Assembly (NCBI GenBank): GCA_029960065.1
Contig: JASCOF010000001.1
Location: 1,178,001 to 1,242,000, forward strand
Direction: 5' to 3'
Length of the DNA: 64,000 nucleotides
Origin: Flavobacteriaceae bacterium PS02336
GTDB lineage: Bacteria; Bacteroidota; Bacteroidia; Flavobacteriales; Flavobacteriaceae
In this document: piece after piece, positions 8,892 to 17,290 of the stretch
How positions within the stretch are numbered: the stretch's first letter is position 1
Layout of the letters: every line of letters starts with the position of its first letter
Translations under genes and position numbers: made by a program
Notes under the pieces: model-generated
What the model was told of the DNA's origin: nothing
Databases searched by the model: none
The model's input: only the letters and a program-made list of their open reading frames with translations

Positions 8892-9887
8892 TTAGTTAAA
8901 ATCAAATTGGATTCCAGTCATCTCTTCACTTAATTTCCATAATCGTTTTGCGTTTTTTTCGTCAAGCGAATACAGCTTAATTCCTCCAATTAAAGATATG
9001 TCGGTGCTCAAAGAAGCAATATTTCCATTTTCGCAGTAAACACCGCCAATACTATCAAGCAGTTTGCTGGTGGCGGCCCAAACTGTCGTAGCTGCGCCTT
9101 GCGGAATTGTTTTTAATGACGCAGCTACCTCCGGAAGTATATTTCCTTCTGCATCGCAATACCCTAATTTCTGAAACAGGTCAATAGGTGCTTCTCTCGC
9201 TAATTCTGTTTCTCCAACTGCTCCAGGACACAAAGAGTAACTGCGTACGTTATGAACTTTTGCACGATTATCTAATTCCATTGAAAAAAGGTTAACAGCC
9301 GTTTTTGATTGTCCGTATCCTAGTAAAGTCTCATATTTTCTGTTTAAGAAATTAGGATCATCAAAATTAAAATCAGAAAATTGGTGTCCGCCAGAAGATA
9401 CATTTACAACTCTCGCACCGTTTGCTTTTTTTAAAGCAGACCATAATCTCGCTGTTAGCTGAAACAAAGACAGATAATTTGTGGCCAGCTGTGATTCATA
9501 CCCTCGCTGATCTCTTCGCATCGGCACCCACATAATTCCGGCATTATTAATAAGTAAATGAAGGGGTTTGTTTAAGTGTAAAAACTTTTGAGCAAAGGCA
9601 TCAATAGAATCAGGACGCATCAAATCCATTTCTTCTATCAAAACATTCGCAATTCCGTTTAGATTTCTTTTGGCTTTTTCAACATCTCTTGCAGGTACAA
9701 TTACAGTTGCGCCAGCTCCAGCAAGTGTTTTGACCGTTTCCAGACCAATTCCTGTATTTCCGCCAGTTACAATAGCAGTTTTTCCAGTAAGATTAATTCC
9801 GCTGATCACTTCGCTTGTTGTTGATTTGGCATTAAATCCCGATTCAGTTGGTTGCTGTAGGGCCCCGTAATAATTATTCTTTCCCAT
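8892..9887 (-). CDS. Short-chain dehydrogenase/reductase
   Basis: 331 residues of the SDR superfamily, closest in style to retinol-dehydrogenase/WW-domain oxidoreductase-like bacterial members. It has a TGGNTGIGLETV cofactor motif (about residues 38-49), NNAGIM, a catalytic Ser in VNVSSGG, and the YGQSK catalytic Tyr/Lys. A roughly 35-residue N-terminal extension precedes the Rossmann fold. It is co-directional with the AraC gene 29 bases downstream. The promoter region carries a TAACTTTG -7 box and two 16-bp direct repeats. Confidence 0.9.
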   Translation of the reverse strand: MGKNNYYGALQQPTESGFNAKSTTSEVISGINLTGKTAIVTGGNTGIGLETVKTLAGAGATVIVPARDVEKAKRNLNGIANVLIEEMDLMRPDSIDAFAQKFLHLNKPLHLLINNAGIMWVPMRRDQRGYESQLATNYLSLFQLTARLWSALKKANGARVVNVSSGGHQFSDFNFDDPNFLNRKYETLLGYGQSKTAVNLFSMELDNRAKVHNVRSYSLCPGAVGETELAREAPIDLFQKLGYCDAEGNILPEVAASLKTIPQGAATTVWAATSKLLDSIGGVYCENGNIASLSTDISLIGGIKLYSLDEKNAKRLWKLSEEMTGIQFDFN

Positions 9888-9917
9888 CTTTTATTTTTTT
9901 AGTATGTTTTAATGAAG

Positions 9918-9945
9918 CAAAGTTAGATTGAAGCAGCAAGGGCAA
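9918..9945 (-). promoter_or_regulatory. Promoter of the SDR-AraC unit
   Basis: The minus strand reads TAACTTTG (9918-9925), a perfect TAnnTTTG -7 box, with TTG at 9943-9945 as the -33 element (17-base spacing). The ATG is 31 bases downstream. Confidence 0.55.
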
Positions 9946-9982
9946 CTTTGTTTAAACGTCCTAATAAACTTTGTTTAAACGT
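9944..9982. promoter_or_regulatory. Direct-repeat operator, probably for the AraC regulator
   Basis: AACTTTGTTTAAACGT occurs twice (9944-9959 and 9967-9982), 23 bases start to start, about two helical turns. The repeats reach from the -33 element upstream of the SDR promoter, the usual position for AraC-type activation. Confidence 0.6.
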
Positions 9983-10039
9983 TCATTAAGTATGATTTTT
10001 TAAATTATTTACGATTAGAAATTACCATGAAATCAGGTA

Positions 10040-10070
10040 TTGTTTTCTGGCTACATCGTCAGTAATTTTG
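10040..10070 (+). promoter_or_regulatory. Promoter of the lipoprotein gene
   Basis: TTG (10040-10042), 20 bases, then TAATTTTG (10063-10070): a complete Bacteroidota promoter with consensus spacing. Confidence 0.6.
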
Positions 10071-10092
10071 TGTTTAATCAAAAAGAATCCCA

Positions 10093-10692
10093 ATGATAGT
10101 TTATAGTATAGATCATTTTTTAGAAATGAAATCAAGTTTTTTTAAAAGTAAAACAGCAAGTTTCTTAAGACAATTTTTTCCTTTATTAGTTTTGGTATTA
10201 TTGGTTTCTGCGTGTTCAAGTGATGACAGCGGATCAAATCAATCAGATTCAGATTATTATTTTAGAGCAAGTTTGGATGGACGAAAAGTAGATTTTTATA
10301 CGGTAAACTTTCAAGGCGGCGGTAACGACAATCGTTTTGAACATATCGTTATTGGCGGATTCGAAGCACCTTATCCTAAACTTGGCGAGCCATTGCCGCC
10401 GTCTTTAGATTTTGAAATATGGAAATTAGGAGGAGATATCAAAGCAGGTACATATTCAACACCTATAGATCAAGAAATGATAGCGCGTTATGCTGTTCAA
10501 ACGGCAAACGGAACTATACTTTACAATACTCGTGCAGCAGATGATATTTTTACTGTCAAAATAGAATCTATTAGCAAAAGCGGTATAAAAGGCACATTTT
10601 CTGGAAAAGTTCGAAATTTAGACTCAGGGATAGCAATAGAAATTACAGAGGGAACATTTAATCTTCCTTATGAAGACATAATCAATCCGTAA
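10093..10692 (+). CDS. Lipoprotein, function unknown
   Basis: A lipoprotein signal peptide with lipobox VSAC followed by SSDDSGSN, the acidic post-Cys context seen in surface-exposed Bacteroidota lipoproteins. The mature ~160 residues look like a small beta-rich domain (YYFRASLDGRKVDFY, IEITEGTFNLPYED), resembling DUF-type lipoproteins that bind or shield, but no family is assigned. An ATG at 10126 (residue 12) gives a more ordinary signal peptide and may be the true start; the promoter allows either. It is followed 61 bases later by another exported protein and may be co-transcribed with it. Confidence 0.65.
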   Translation: MIVYSIDHFLEMKSSFFKSKTASFLRQFFPLLVLVLLVSACSSDDSGSNQSDSDYYFRASLDGRKVDFYTVNFQGGGNDNRFEHIVIGGFEAPYPKLGEPLPPSLDFEIWKLGGDIKAGTYSTPIDQEMIARYAVQTANGTILYNTRAADDIFTVKIESISKSGIKGTFSGKVRNLDSGIAIEITEGTFNLPYEDIINP

Positions 10693-10753
10693 AAAAAAAA
10701 GAATTAAAATATTAAAAACCAATTTGTTATTCGTTAATTATAGTATTAGAAAG

Positions 10754-12046
10754 ATGAAATTATATGCACTTGTTTTTACAGTGATGCTGCTTCCATTTAT
10801 GGCATTCAGCCAAAAAGAAATAGTACCTGGCAATAAAGATATTAATACCAAGTATATTAAACCCGAAAAGTCGCTCTACACAGTATATTATGTCAAAGGT
10901 ACAGAATGGAAAAATATGGGGTTATTGTCGTATGATATTACTTCGGCCAACAACCAGTTAACTTTGGATAATACTTTTACTCCAAAAGATAATGGAAAGC
11001 CAACCTCACGCATCAGTACAGCAGACGCACAAACACTTAAAGCGATTAGTTACTCTGACGAAACCAAGAACGCAAAACTAAATCTTAACTTTGGTGAAAC
11101 GATTACAGGTAATTTCTATTCCAAGAAAACCAAAAAAGATAAAAAGCTTAAACTGAAACCTAAGGAAGAATTTTTTGATTTCAACTGGACGGATCATTTA
11201 ATTGGCACACTTCCATTAGATGTAGGATATAAAGCCCGTTTTCCGCAATTTTATTATAATGATGAGTCCAATGTACTTGTTGAATATTATACGATTAAAG
11301 AGGTAAAAAGCTTCGTTTACAATTCGCCTCGAACTGGAAAACATGAGACCTGGCTTGTCTCCGTTTTAGAAGAAAGCACCAAAGCGATTTATAATTATAT
11401 TATAGACAAAAAAGACCATCGTCTTTGGCAGCGTGAAATGTCTATGGCTAATGGCATGTGGGAAATTACAGTTAACGAAGAGTTAGATTATCAGCCTATT
11501 AAAAACAAATTTAATAAAGAGGAGGTTGCGCGTCAGATCTCAAATGGTAATAGTGTCATAATTGGTACAGCCTACGCGAGATCAGATTCTGGTAAAAGAT
11601 TAGGAGGTTTGGTTAATACTGCTAAGAAACAATATGCACCAAAAGGGACAGAGATTACGCTTTTTCCAAGTTCCGCTTATTATGAGGAATGGACAGAAGT
11701 CAACAAGAAAATCCGCAAACAGAAAAAAATGCCTGAAGTTCCGCTGCACAGTGATTTCGGATATTCGATCAAAAAAGCAAAAGTGTATGACGATCAGGGA
11801 CATTTTGAGTTCTCCGATTTAATGCCGGGAACTTATGTGGTAATGGTGAGTTTTGACTTTACCAATTCCTATAATTACTCCTATGTGTCGGGTTATACTA
11901 ATTATTACAATTACTGGGGATATACCGGCTCTAGCACAAATTACGGTACTGCAAGACAGTCTTACACTGATAAAGCCAATATCGAGAAACGTGTAAGCAT
12001 CGATAAGGATGGTGAGAAAAAAGAAATAAACTTAAAGGATATGTAA
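10754..12046 (+). CDS. Secreted hypothetical protein with carboxypeptidase-regulatory-like segment
   Basis: Start placed at the ATG at 10754, which begins a clean signal peptide (MKLYALVFTVMLLPFMAFSQ); the open frame extends ten codons further upstream. The mature protein has about 410 residues. The C-terminal part (GTAYARSDSGKRLGGLVN... GHFEFSDLMPGTYVVMVS) resembles a carboxypeptidase-regulatory beta-sandwich, split by an insert rich in Lys/Glu, followed by a Tyr/Asn/Ser-rich stretch (YNYSYVSGYTNYYNYWGYTG). The N-terminal ~270 residues are not recognised. It is likely periplasmic or outer-membrane associated. Confidence 0.65.
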   Translation: MKLYALVFTVMLLPFMAFSQKEIVPGNKDINTKYIKPEKSLYTVYYVKGTEWKNMGLLSYDITSANNQLTLDNTFTPKDNGKPTSRISTADAQTLKAISYSDETKNAKLNLNFGETITGNFYSKKTKKDKKLKLKPKEEFFDFNWTDHLIGTLPLDVGYKARFPQFYYNDESNVLVEYYTIKEVKSFVYNSPRTGKHETWLVSVLEESTKAIYNYIIDKKDHRLWQREMSMANGMWEITVNEELDYQPIKNKFNKEEVARQISNGNSVIIGTAYARSDSGKRLGGLVNTAKKQYAPKGTEITLFPSSAYYEEWTEVNKKIRKQKKMPEVPLHSDFGYSIKKAKVYDDQGHFEFSDLMPGTYVVMVSFDFTNSYNYSYVSGYTNYYNYWGYTGSSTNYGTARQSYTDKANIEKRVSIDKDGEKKEINLKDM

Positions 12047-12052
12047 AATAAA

Positions 12053-12093
12053 AAGTAAGCCGCATAAAACAAAAAGTTCTATGCGGCTTACTT
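12053..12093. terminator. Bidirectional terminator
   Basis: A perfect 14-bp stem AAGTAAGCCGCATA / TATGCGGCTTACTT between the convergent 10754-12046 (+) and 12112-13089 (-) genes. Confidence 0.8.
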
Positions 12094-12111
12094 GTATTTA
12101 TTGCACTATTT

Positions 12112-13089
12112 TTATTTTTTGATGACTAACAATAGACCAAGCGTAATTCCTATTCCAGCAAATAATGCCAATCTGTAATTATTTGTTGTTTTTACAGGCG
12201 GTTTTCCATAAACCCGTAATGGCTCTTGAGAGTATTTCAAAACATTTCCAGAGGTTTCTTCTTTTTCTTTGTTGAGTTTCATTTTTGTTCGTACCACTGC
12301 AGAGGCTGTATTCATTATCGTTTTCGGAAATAATTTATAGGTTTTTGTAATTGCAGAAGCCTTGAAATCAGGAAACGAATCTTTCTTAGGATGTTTTGCC
12401 ACTTCAACCATTTTGGCAGCAGTTTCTCTTGGATCTGAAGCAATGGAAGGAATAGTCATCTTAAATCCAGAGTACTTAGCAGAATGCAGGTTACCTGTAG
12501 AATTTTGCAATTGAGGATAAAGATTACAGATGTGAATGTGTTTTCGGTTGGATATTTCTCCCTGCAGGCATTCCATCATGCCGCGAATTCCATATTTAGA
12601 AGCAGAATATACAGCACTGTAAGGCGCTGGCATAAATCCGCCGATAGAAATATTATTAATCAAAATACCTTCATTTTGTTCTTTAAAAATTTTGATTGCA
12701 TTGTACGCTCCATGCATATATCCAAACAAATTGGTTTTAAGTACCTGCTGATGAATTTCTAGCGGAATTTCCTCAAATTTTCCGCTTGCCATAACTCCGG
12801 CATTATTTACCCAGATATCAATTTTTCCTCCAATTGCCAATGCTCCTGCGGCCACTTTTTCGACATCTTCTGCAATTGACATATCTGCAGGAATACCAAC
12901 AGCTTTAACATTTAAAGTGCGGCAATAATCTACAACCTCATCAATTCCTTTCTTTCCTCTTGCAGTAATTACTAAATTACAGCCTTCACGAGCGAAAGCT
13001 TCTGCCGCTGCACGACCAACGCCGCTGCTGGCACCTGTTATAACTACTATTTTTCCTTCGAGGCTACTATGTTTTTCTATATCTTCCAT
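12112..13089 (-). CDS. SDR family oxidoreductase with C-terminal membrane anchor
   Basis: 325 residues. A classical SDR core: VITGASSGVGRAAAEAF near residue 17, NNAGVM, a catalytic Ser in NNISIGG, and YSASK with catalytic Tyr/Lys. After the core a ~60-residue linker leads to a C-terminal hydrophobic helix (LALFAGIGITLGLLLVIKK), so the enzyme is probably tail-anchored in the inner membrane. The substrate is unknown. Confidence 0.9.
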   Translation of the reverse strand: MEDIEKHSSLEGKIVVITGASSGVGRAAAEAFAREGCNLVITARGKKGIDEVVDYCRTLNVKAVGIPADMSIAEDVEKVAAGALAIGGKIDIWVNNAGVMASGKFEEIPLEIHQQVLKTNLFGYMHGAYNAIKIFKEQNEGILINNISIGGFMPAPYSAVYSASKYGIRGMMECLQGEISNRKHIHICNLYPQLQNSTGNLHSAKYSGFKMTIPSIASDPRETAAKMVEVAKHPKKDSFPDFKASAITKTYKLFPKTIMNTASAVVRTKMKLNKEKEETSGNVLKYSQEPLRVYGKPPVKTTNNYRLALFAGIGITLGLLLVIKK

Positions 13090-13356
13090 AATTATAATTC
13101 ATTAATAGTTAGAGAATTATTCGTTTTTTGGAAGTGTAAATTTAAATCTAAGTTATTCTGTTTCAGTTATATAATTATATTCGATAATTGCTTAATTCAG
13201 AGTTTTTTCATGGAAATGATAAAAATGCAGCAATGAATTTAAATGATTGTAATAAGTTATACAATTTGTTGATTTTCAGATAAATATATGTTAAAGGTGT
13301 TTTTTACTTTTCATTTTAATTAGAACTTTGTGTAAAACGTTAAATAAAAGAGAATT

Positions 13357-13728
13357 ATGGAAACGCAGATAATTGAACTTGAGAAAAAATATTGGCAGGG
13401 AATGGAAAATCATGAATATGAAACAGTAAAAAATCTTACTCATTTTCCCTGCATAATTGCGGGTAAAAATGGTGTGCATAGTGTAGATGAAACTACTTTT
13501 AAAAATATGTTTGAGTCAGGAAACGGTGATAAAATAAAAGTATTAGGCTTTTCAGATGTTACCTCTCAGTCCTTAACAGAATCTACTGTTGTAACTGCTT
13601 ACGTAATTGAATTGGAAGATGTGAAACAAAAGAAAGCGATGAAATGTGCCTGTACTTCGACATGGGTAAAAGAAAATAGCAATTGGGTTTGTGCACTGCA
13701 TACAGAAGCTGAATTATCCGAATCATAA
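13357..13728 (+). CDS. SnoaL/DUF4440-like (NTF2 fold) protein
   Basis: 123 residues with the pattern of small NTF2-like proteins: an N-terminal helix (IIELEKKYWQGMENHEYETVKNL), a central strand pair, and the terminal TSTWVKENSNWVCALHTEA, a typical DUF4440 ending. No catalytic residue set is obvious, so it may be a ligand-binding protein. It ends 21 bases from the convergent next gene. Confidence 0.75.
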   Translation: METQIIELEKKYWQGMENHEYETVKNLTHFPCIIAGKNGVHSVDETTFKNMFESGNGDKIKVLGFSDVTSQSLTESTVVTAYVIELEDVKQKKAMKCACTSTWVKENSNWVCALHTEAELSES

Positions 13729-13749
13729 TTGTTTCTGAAAAATGGTTTT

Positions 13750-14697
13750 TTAATGAACTACATCTGTACCAGCAGCAACAAGGCGGAACAGCGGTTCGTA
13801 TTTTCGCAGCTGATGACCTAAATTATGATGAAGAGGTGCTGGTCCAACACTTCCCTGAAGACAGTATAATTTCTGTTTATGAATGAACATAAACTGAAGC
13901 ATACGCACTTTCTTTTTATCCGTATCAAAATCTATTATTTCTTCAATCTCTGCCATTACTCCAGGCAATCCGTCGATCTTGACTTTTTCAGTTCTAATGA
14001 TTTTGCTTTCTGGAGCTATCATTTCAGAAATAGTTTGTTCATTAAGACGTAGATTTTGATCTTCTTCCGACAGTTCATGCATTACGATTAAAATTTTCTC
14101 ATCGCCTCTGCCGTCATGACTGGTAAATTGCTGGATTGTTGCGGGCATTTGAGCTTCCTCGGCATTCCAGCTTCTAGGAATCGGAATTTTTACAATAGAT
14201 TCTTCTGCTTTAGGATGGTCTTCTGTTGAAAAATGCATAGTATGACCGTCAGCAAATTCCTGATGAGGAGCATCAAGATAGGCAAAAGACATAATTCCCT
14301 TTTCACTAATCGTATCATAGCTGAAGCGTATTTTGTCTTTAACTTTTTTAAGAAAATCTTTTGCGTATTTTTCGTCTTCAATAGGATTCTTCAATTGTTG
14401 ATTGATGAGAGAATCGATATTTTTTTGAAGCAGTTTAAACTGAGTATCCTTTAATTCATCTTTTAAAAACTTTTCGATATTTCGCTGTGCTCTTCCATGT
14501 ATAATGGCATTTTTTTGCACTAATGCGACATCATTTTTAAGTGAAGGAAACTGAATAGCTACTTTTTGGAGCGCAGAACTTTGTCCTTTTAAAAAAGCAT
14601 AAGTTTCTACAGCCAGCATAACTTTTGGAGTATAGTTTTGCTGCGAATGGCAATGAATAGCGAATAAACAGTTAATTAAAAATACAAAAGTTTTCAT
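13750..14697 (-). CDS. Secreted hypothetical protein
   Basis: 315 residues with a signal peptide (FVFLINCLFAIHCHSQ). No known domain is recognised. The first half is helical and rich in Lys/Gln. The second half alternates strands (KILIVMHELSEE, GVMAEIEEIIDF, KLYCLQGSVGPAPLHHNL), recalling small lipid- or peptide-binding folds. It is monocistronic. No promoter motif is clear in the 263 bases upstream. Confidence 0.55.
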   Translation of the reverse strand: MKTFVFLINCLFAIHCHSQQNYTPKVMLAVETYAFLKGQSSALQKVAIQFPSLKNDVALVQKNAIIHGRAQRNIEKFLKDELKDTQFKLLQKNIDSLINQQLKNPIEDEKYAKDFLKKVKDKIRFSYDTISEKGIMSFAYLDAPHQEFADGHTMHFSTEDHPKAEESIVKIPIPRSWNAEEAQMPATIQQFTSHDGRGDEKILIVMHELSEEDQNLRLNEQTISEMIAPESKIIRTEKVKIDGLPGVMAEIEEIIDFDTDKKKVRMLQFMFIHKQKLYCLQGSVGPAPLHHNLGHQLRKYEPLFRLVAAGTDVVH

Positions 14698-14853
14698 TTT
14701 TTGCTCAGTCTGAATTTTGCTGTTTTTGTCTATAATTGATATTTTATATGCGAATGTAAAATCTTCATCAAAATTGCCTTTACATTATTTTAAAGATATG
14801 TTATAGAATTTTCAGTTTAAGAATTAATACCTGAATTTATTTGTCTCATTTAC

Positions 14854-14868
14854 TGGGAATTGTGTAAC
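14854..14868 (+). promoter_or_regulatory. Shared upstream motif TGGGAATTGTGTAAC, copy 1
   Basis: A 15-base motif, 92 bases before the small membrane protein start. The identical sequence precedes the response regulator at 15776, and similarity continues ~20 bases downstream. It may be the -35 or operator of a common stress regulon. Confidence 0.45.
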
Positions 14869-14960
14869 ATCTAGTTGGAATTAAATATTTCTTACTCTTA
14901 TCTCATTTGTAACTTTAACATAACATTTGAAACTATGTAAAATCAAAAAATAAATGAGTT

Positions 14961-15125
14961 ATGGCAGAAATTAAAATTGAGAAAAAAAAGCCTTTATGGC
15001 CATGGATTGTTGCGGTAGTATTAATAGGAGGACTTATATATTATATGTTTTTAAGAAACGATGAGACTCAGACTACTAAAGAAGTTGAAATCGAAAACGC
15101 GACAAGTACAGATACTATAAATTAA
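14961..15125 (+). CDS. Small single-pass membrane protein
   Basis: A 54-residue gene starting ATG GCA GAA and ending in TAA. It has a charged N-terminus (MAEIKIEKKK), one transmembrane helix (PWIVAVVLIGGLIYYMF, about residues 14-30) and an acidic Thr-rich tail. It lies 39 bases upstream of the PRC-barrel gene in the same direction and shares its likely promoter, which supports it as a real gene. The function is unknown; an envelope stress role is inferred from context. Confidence 0.6.
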   Translation: MAEIKIEKKKPLWPWIVAVVLIGGLIYYMFLRNDETQTTKEVEIENATSTDTIN

Positions 15126-15164
15126 GAAATACGTAAATAATAATTTACATTAAAAAACAGCCTT

Positions 15165-15677
15165 ATGGGAAATAAAGAAAGAAATTTATATAGATTGGAC
15201 GAACTTTCCGATTATAAAATTGCTTCCAACTACTCTGATGTAAGAGGATGGAAGATAGTAGATTCAGACAACCGTACTATTGGGAAGATAGATAATCTTT
15301 GGGTTAATAAAGATATGCAGCGGGTTGTATATTTAGATGTTAATCTTGATAAAGGATTAATAGAAGATAAACATAAAGAGGTTCATGATGCTCTTGAGTA
15401 TGATAACGGAAAAGAATTTATTTATAAAGATGGAGACAGTCATATTATTATACCTATTGGATCTGTAAACATAAATAAAGATACCAAAACGGTTATGGCA
15501 AATGGAATAGGGTACGAGACCTTTAGAAAAACAAGCCGATATAACAGGCAGAATGATTTTGATAGGGAATATGAACGTAGTGTACTGAAGTCATACTATC
15601 CAGTAGATGAGTCAGGATTTAATTCTGATAGTGATGACGATTCTTTTTACAACCGCAGGGAATTTGATGGAAGATAA
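15165..15677 (+). CDS. PRC-barrel domain protein
   Basis: 170 residues. Residues about 10-115 form a PRC-barrel-like domain (VRGWKIVDSDNRTIGKIDNLWVN, RVVYLDVNL, IIIPIGSVNI), the same beta-barrel as photosynthetic reaction centre H subunit and RimM. The C-terminal tail is polar and acidic (FNSDSDDDSFYNRREFDGR). In non-phototrophs such proteins are often stress-induced and of unclear function. It is probably an operon with the upstream small membrane protein and ends at a strong terminator. Confidence 0.82.
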   Translation: MGNKERNLYRLDELSDYKIASNYSDVRGWKIVDSDNRTIGKIDNLWVNKDMQRVVYLDVNLDKGLIEDKHKEVHDALEYDNGKEFIYKDGDSHIIIPIGSVNINKDTKTVMANGIGYETFRKTSRYNRQNDFDREYERSVLKSYYPVDESGFNSDSDDDSFYNRREFDGR

Positions 15678-15715
15678 AAGATTCCGATCTATTTGAAAAC
15701 CTAATAAAATGAATA

Positions 15716-15750
15716 AAAAAGATCAAACGTTTAAAATGTTTGATCTTTTT
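15716..15750 (+). terminator. Intrinsic terminator of the PRC-barrel gene
   Basis: GATCAAAC (15721-15728) pairs with GTTTGATC (15738-15745), flanked by A and T runs. Confidence 0.85.
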
Positions 15751-15775
15751 TATTGATTAACAGTGTTTTATAATG

Positions 15776-15790
15776 TGGGAATTGTGTAAC
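15776..15790 (+). promoter_or_regulatory. Shared upstream motif TGGGAATTGTGTAAC, copy 2
   Basis: Identical to the motif at 14854-14868, here 53 bases before the response regulator start. The downstream context (TTTAGAGTGAAATTATAT) also resembles copy 1. Confidence 0.45.
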
Positions 15791-15843
15791 TTTAGAGTGA
15801 AATTATATAAAATAATGGTTTTATCGTCATTTAATTTAGTTGT

Positions 15844-16245
15844 ATGAAGTACAGAAATATTTTACTAGTCGACGATGATACTGATGATGCAGAAATCTTC
15901 GTAACAGCCTTACACACAATTAATCATAAGATAAAATATTCAGTTGAAAACAATGCTCTTGAAGCCCTTAAAAAACTTCAGGATTCAAAGTTATCTCCTG
16001 ATATGATTTTTCTTGATTATCATATGCCATATCTTGACGGAACTGAATTTCTAAAATTACTCCGTAATGTGAAAGAACTGAAAAATATTCCCGTAGTACT
16101 ATATTCCGGGCATTCTGGAGAGATGTTAAAAGAGGCTTTGGATAAATTTAAAAAAGTTCAGTTTTTAAAAAAACATGGCAATTTCAGAAAACTTATTGAA
16201 CTGCTAAAAGATATCATTAAAGCTGAAGTATCAGAAAAAAAATAA
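15844..16245 (+). CDS. Single-domain response regulator (CheY-like)
   Basis: 133 residues, receiver domain only. The acidic pocket is at D10-D12, the phospho-acceptor is D58 in FLDYHMP, YSGHS occupies the Thr/Ser position, and the conserved Lys is in FLKKHG. There is no output domain, so it works by protein-protein contact in a phosphorelay, like the Rcp1-type proteins common in Bacteroidota. No kinase is adjacent. It shares an upstream motif with the small membrane/PRC-barrel unit, suggesting co-regulation. Confidence 0.92.
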   Translation: MKYRNILLVDDDTDDAEIFVTALHTINHKIKYSVENNALEALKKLQDSKLSPDMIFLDYHMPYLDGTEFLKLLRNVKELKNIPVVLYSGHSGEMLKEALDKFKKVQFLKKHGNFRKLIELLKDIIKAEVSEKK

Positions 16246-16276
16246 AGCCATCTCATTTTGGAGACGGCTCATTCTT
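16246..16276. terminator. Probable terminator between convergent genes
   Basis: AGCCATCTC / GAGACGGCT (one A-C mismatch) followed by a T-rich run, 1-24 bases after the response regulator stop. Confidence 0.5.
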
Positions 16277-16284
16277 TTTTAGTC

Positions 16285-17274
16285 TTAGAAAGAAAGCTGT
16301 GTCAATTCGTTATTGATGTATTGTATTTCTTTTTCCGTTAGATTTACCTCTATTGCTTTCGCATTACTAACAGCCTGTTCTTTATTTCTTGCACCCGCTA
16401 GTACAACTGTTATTCCTGGCTGAAGCGTAGTCCATTTTAAAACTAATTGTGCCAGACTCGCTTTTTTGTCTGCCGCCAAAGGTTCAATTTTTTTAAGAAA
16501 AGCGGCTACTTTTTCAGGATTAAACTGACCGAAATAATCTCGACGATGATCGTCTGATTTTAGTTTTTCGCCTTTAAAATATTTACCGCTTAATAAACCT
16601 CTTTCTAGAGGACTGTAAGCAATTATTCCAATGTTATTTTCGATTGCCAATGGTACAATATCCTTTTCGATACCTCGATTCAGCATACTGTAAGGCATTT
16701 GATTAGAGGCAAGATGAATACTTTTCTGCGCTTCTGCTAATTGGTCTTTATTGTAATTGCTTACACCTGCAGCACGAATTTTTCCTTGATCTATTAAGGT
16801 TTGAAGCGCTTCCATAGTTTCATCAATTGGAGTGGTAGAATCTGGCCAATGCAATTGAAGCAAATCAATATAATCGGTTTTTAATCGTTTAAGACTTTCT
16901 TCGGTTTCTTTTATAACATTTGCTTTCGAAGCATATTTATAAAGCGGATAACTTTTTCCTTTATGCTCTTGATTCCACATAAAATCTCCCTTTCCGTTGT
17001 TGCTGCCATCCCAAACCATTCCAAATTTAGTTAACAGCTGTACTTTAGAACGATCAAGACCTTTAATAGTTTCGCCAATCAGTTCTTCGCTGAGTCCTAA
17101 TCCGTAGAAAGGGGCTGTGTCAATACTTGTAACACCGTGATCTATAGAAGCCATAATAGCTTCTTTTGCTTCATTTTTTTCTGTTCCTGCCCACATAGTA
17201 CCGCCAATAGCGAAACTTCCATAGGTAATTGCGGATAACTGGAGATCAGAATCTCCTAATTTTCTATATTCCAT
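16285..17274 (-). CDS. Aldo/keto reductase
   Basis: 329 residues, AKR TIM barrel. The catalytic Asp/Tyr are in SIDTAPFYGLGLSEE, the catalytic Lys in LLTKFG, and the His in LLQLHWPD. GIIAYSPLERGLLSGK and the C-terminal NADPH site (ITVVLAGARNKEQ) are also present. It is an NADPH-dependent carbonyl reductase, the last gene of the minus-strand redox operon and 16 bases after the OYE gene. The substrate is probably a reactive aldehyde or ketone. Confidence 0.92.
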   Translation of the reverse strand: MEYRKLGDSDLQLSAITYGSFAIGGTMWAGTEKNEAKEAIMASIDHGVTSIDTAPFYGLGLSEELIGETIKGLDRSKVQLLTKFGMVWDGSNNGKGDFMWNQEHKGKSYPLYKYASKANVIKETEESLKRLKTDYIDLLQLHWPDSTTPIDETMEALQTLIDQGKIRAAGVSNYNKDQLAEAQKSIHLASNQMPYSMLNRGIEKDIVPLAIENNIGIIAYSPLERGLLSGKYFKGEKLKSDDHRRDYFGQFNPEKVAAFLKKIEPLAADKKASLAQLVLKWTTLQPGITVVLAGARNKEQAVSNAKAIEVNLTEKEIQYINNELTQLSF

Positions 17275-17290
17275 TTTGATTTTTTTAGGA

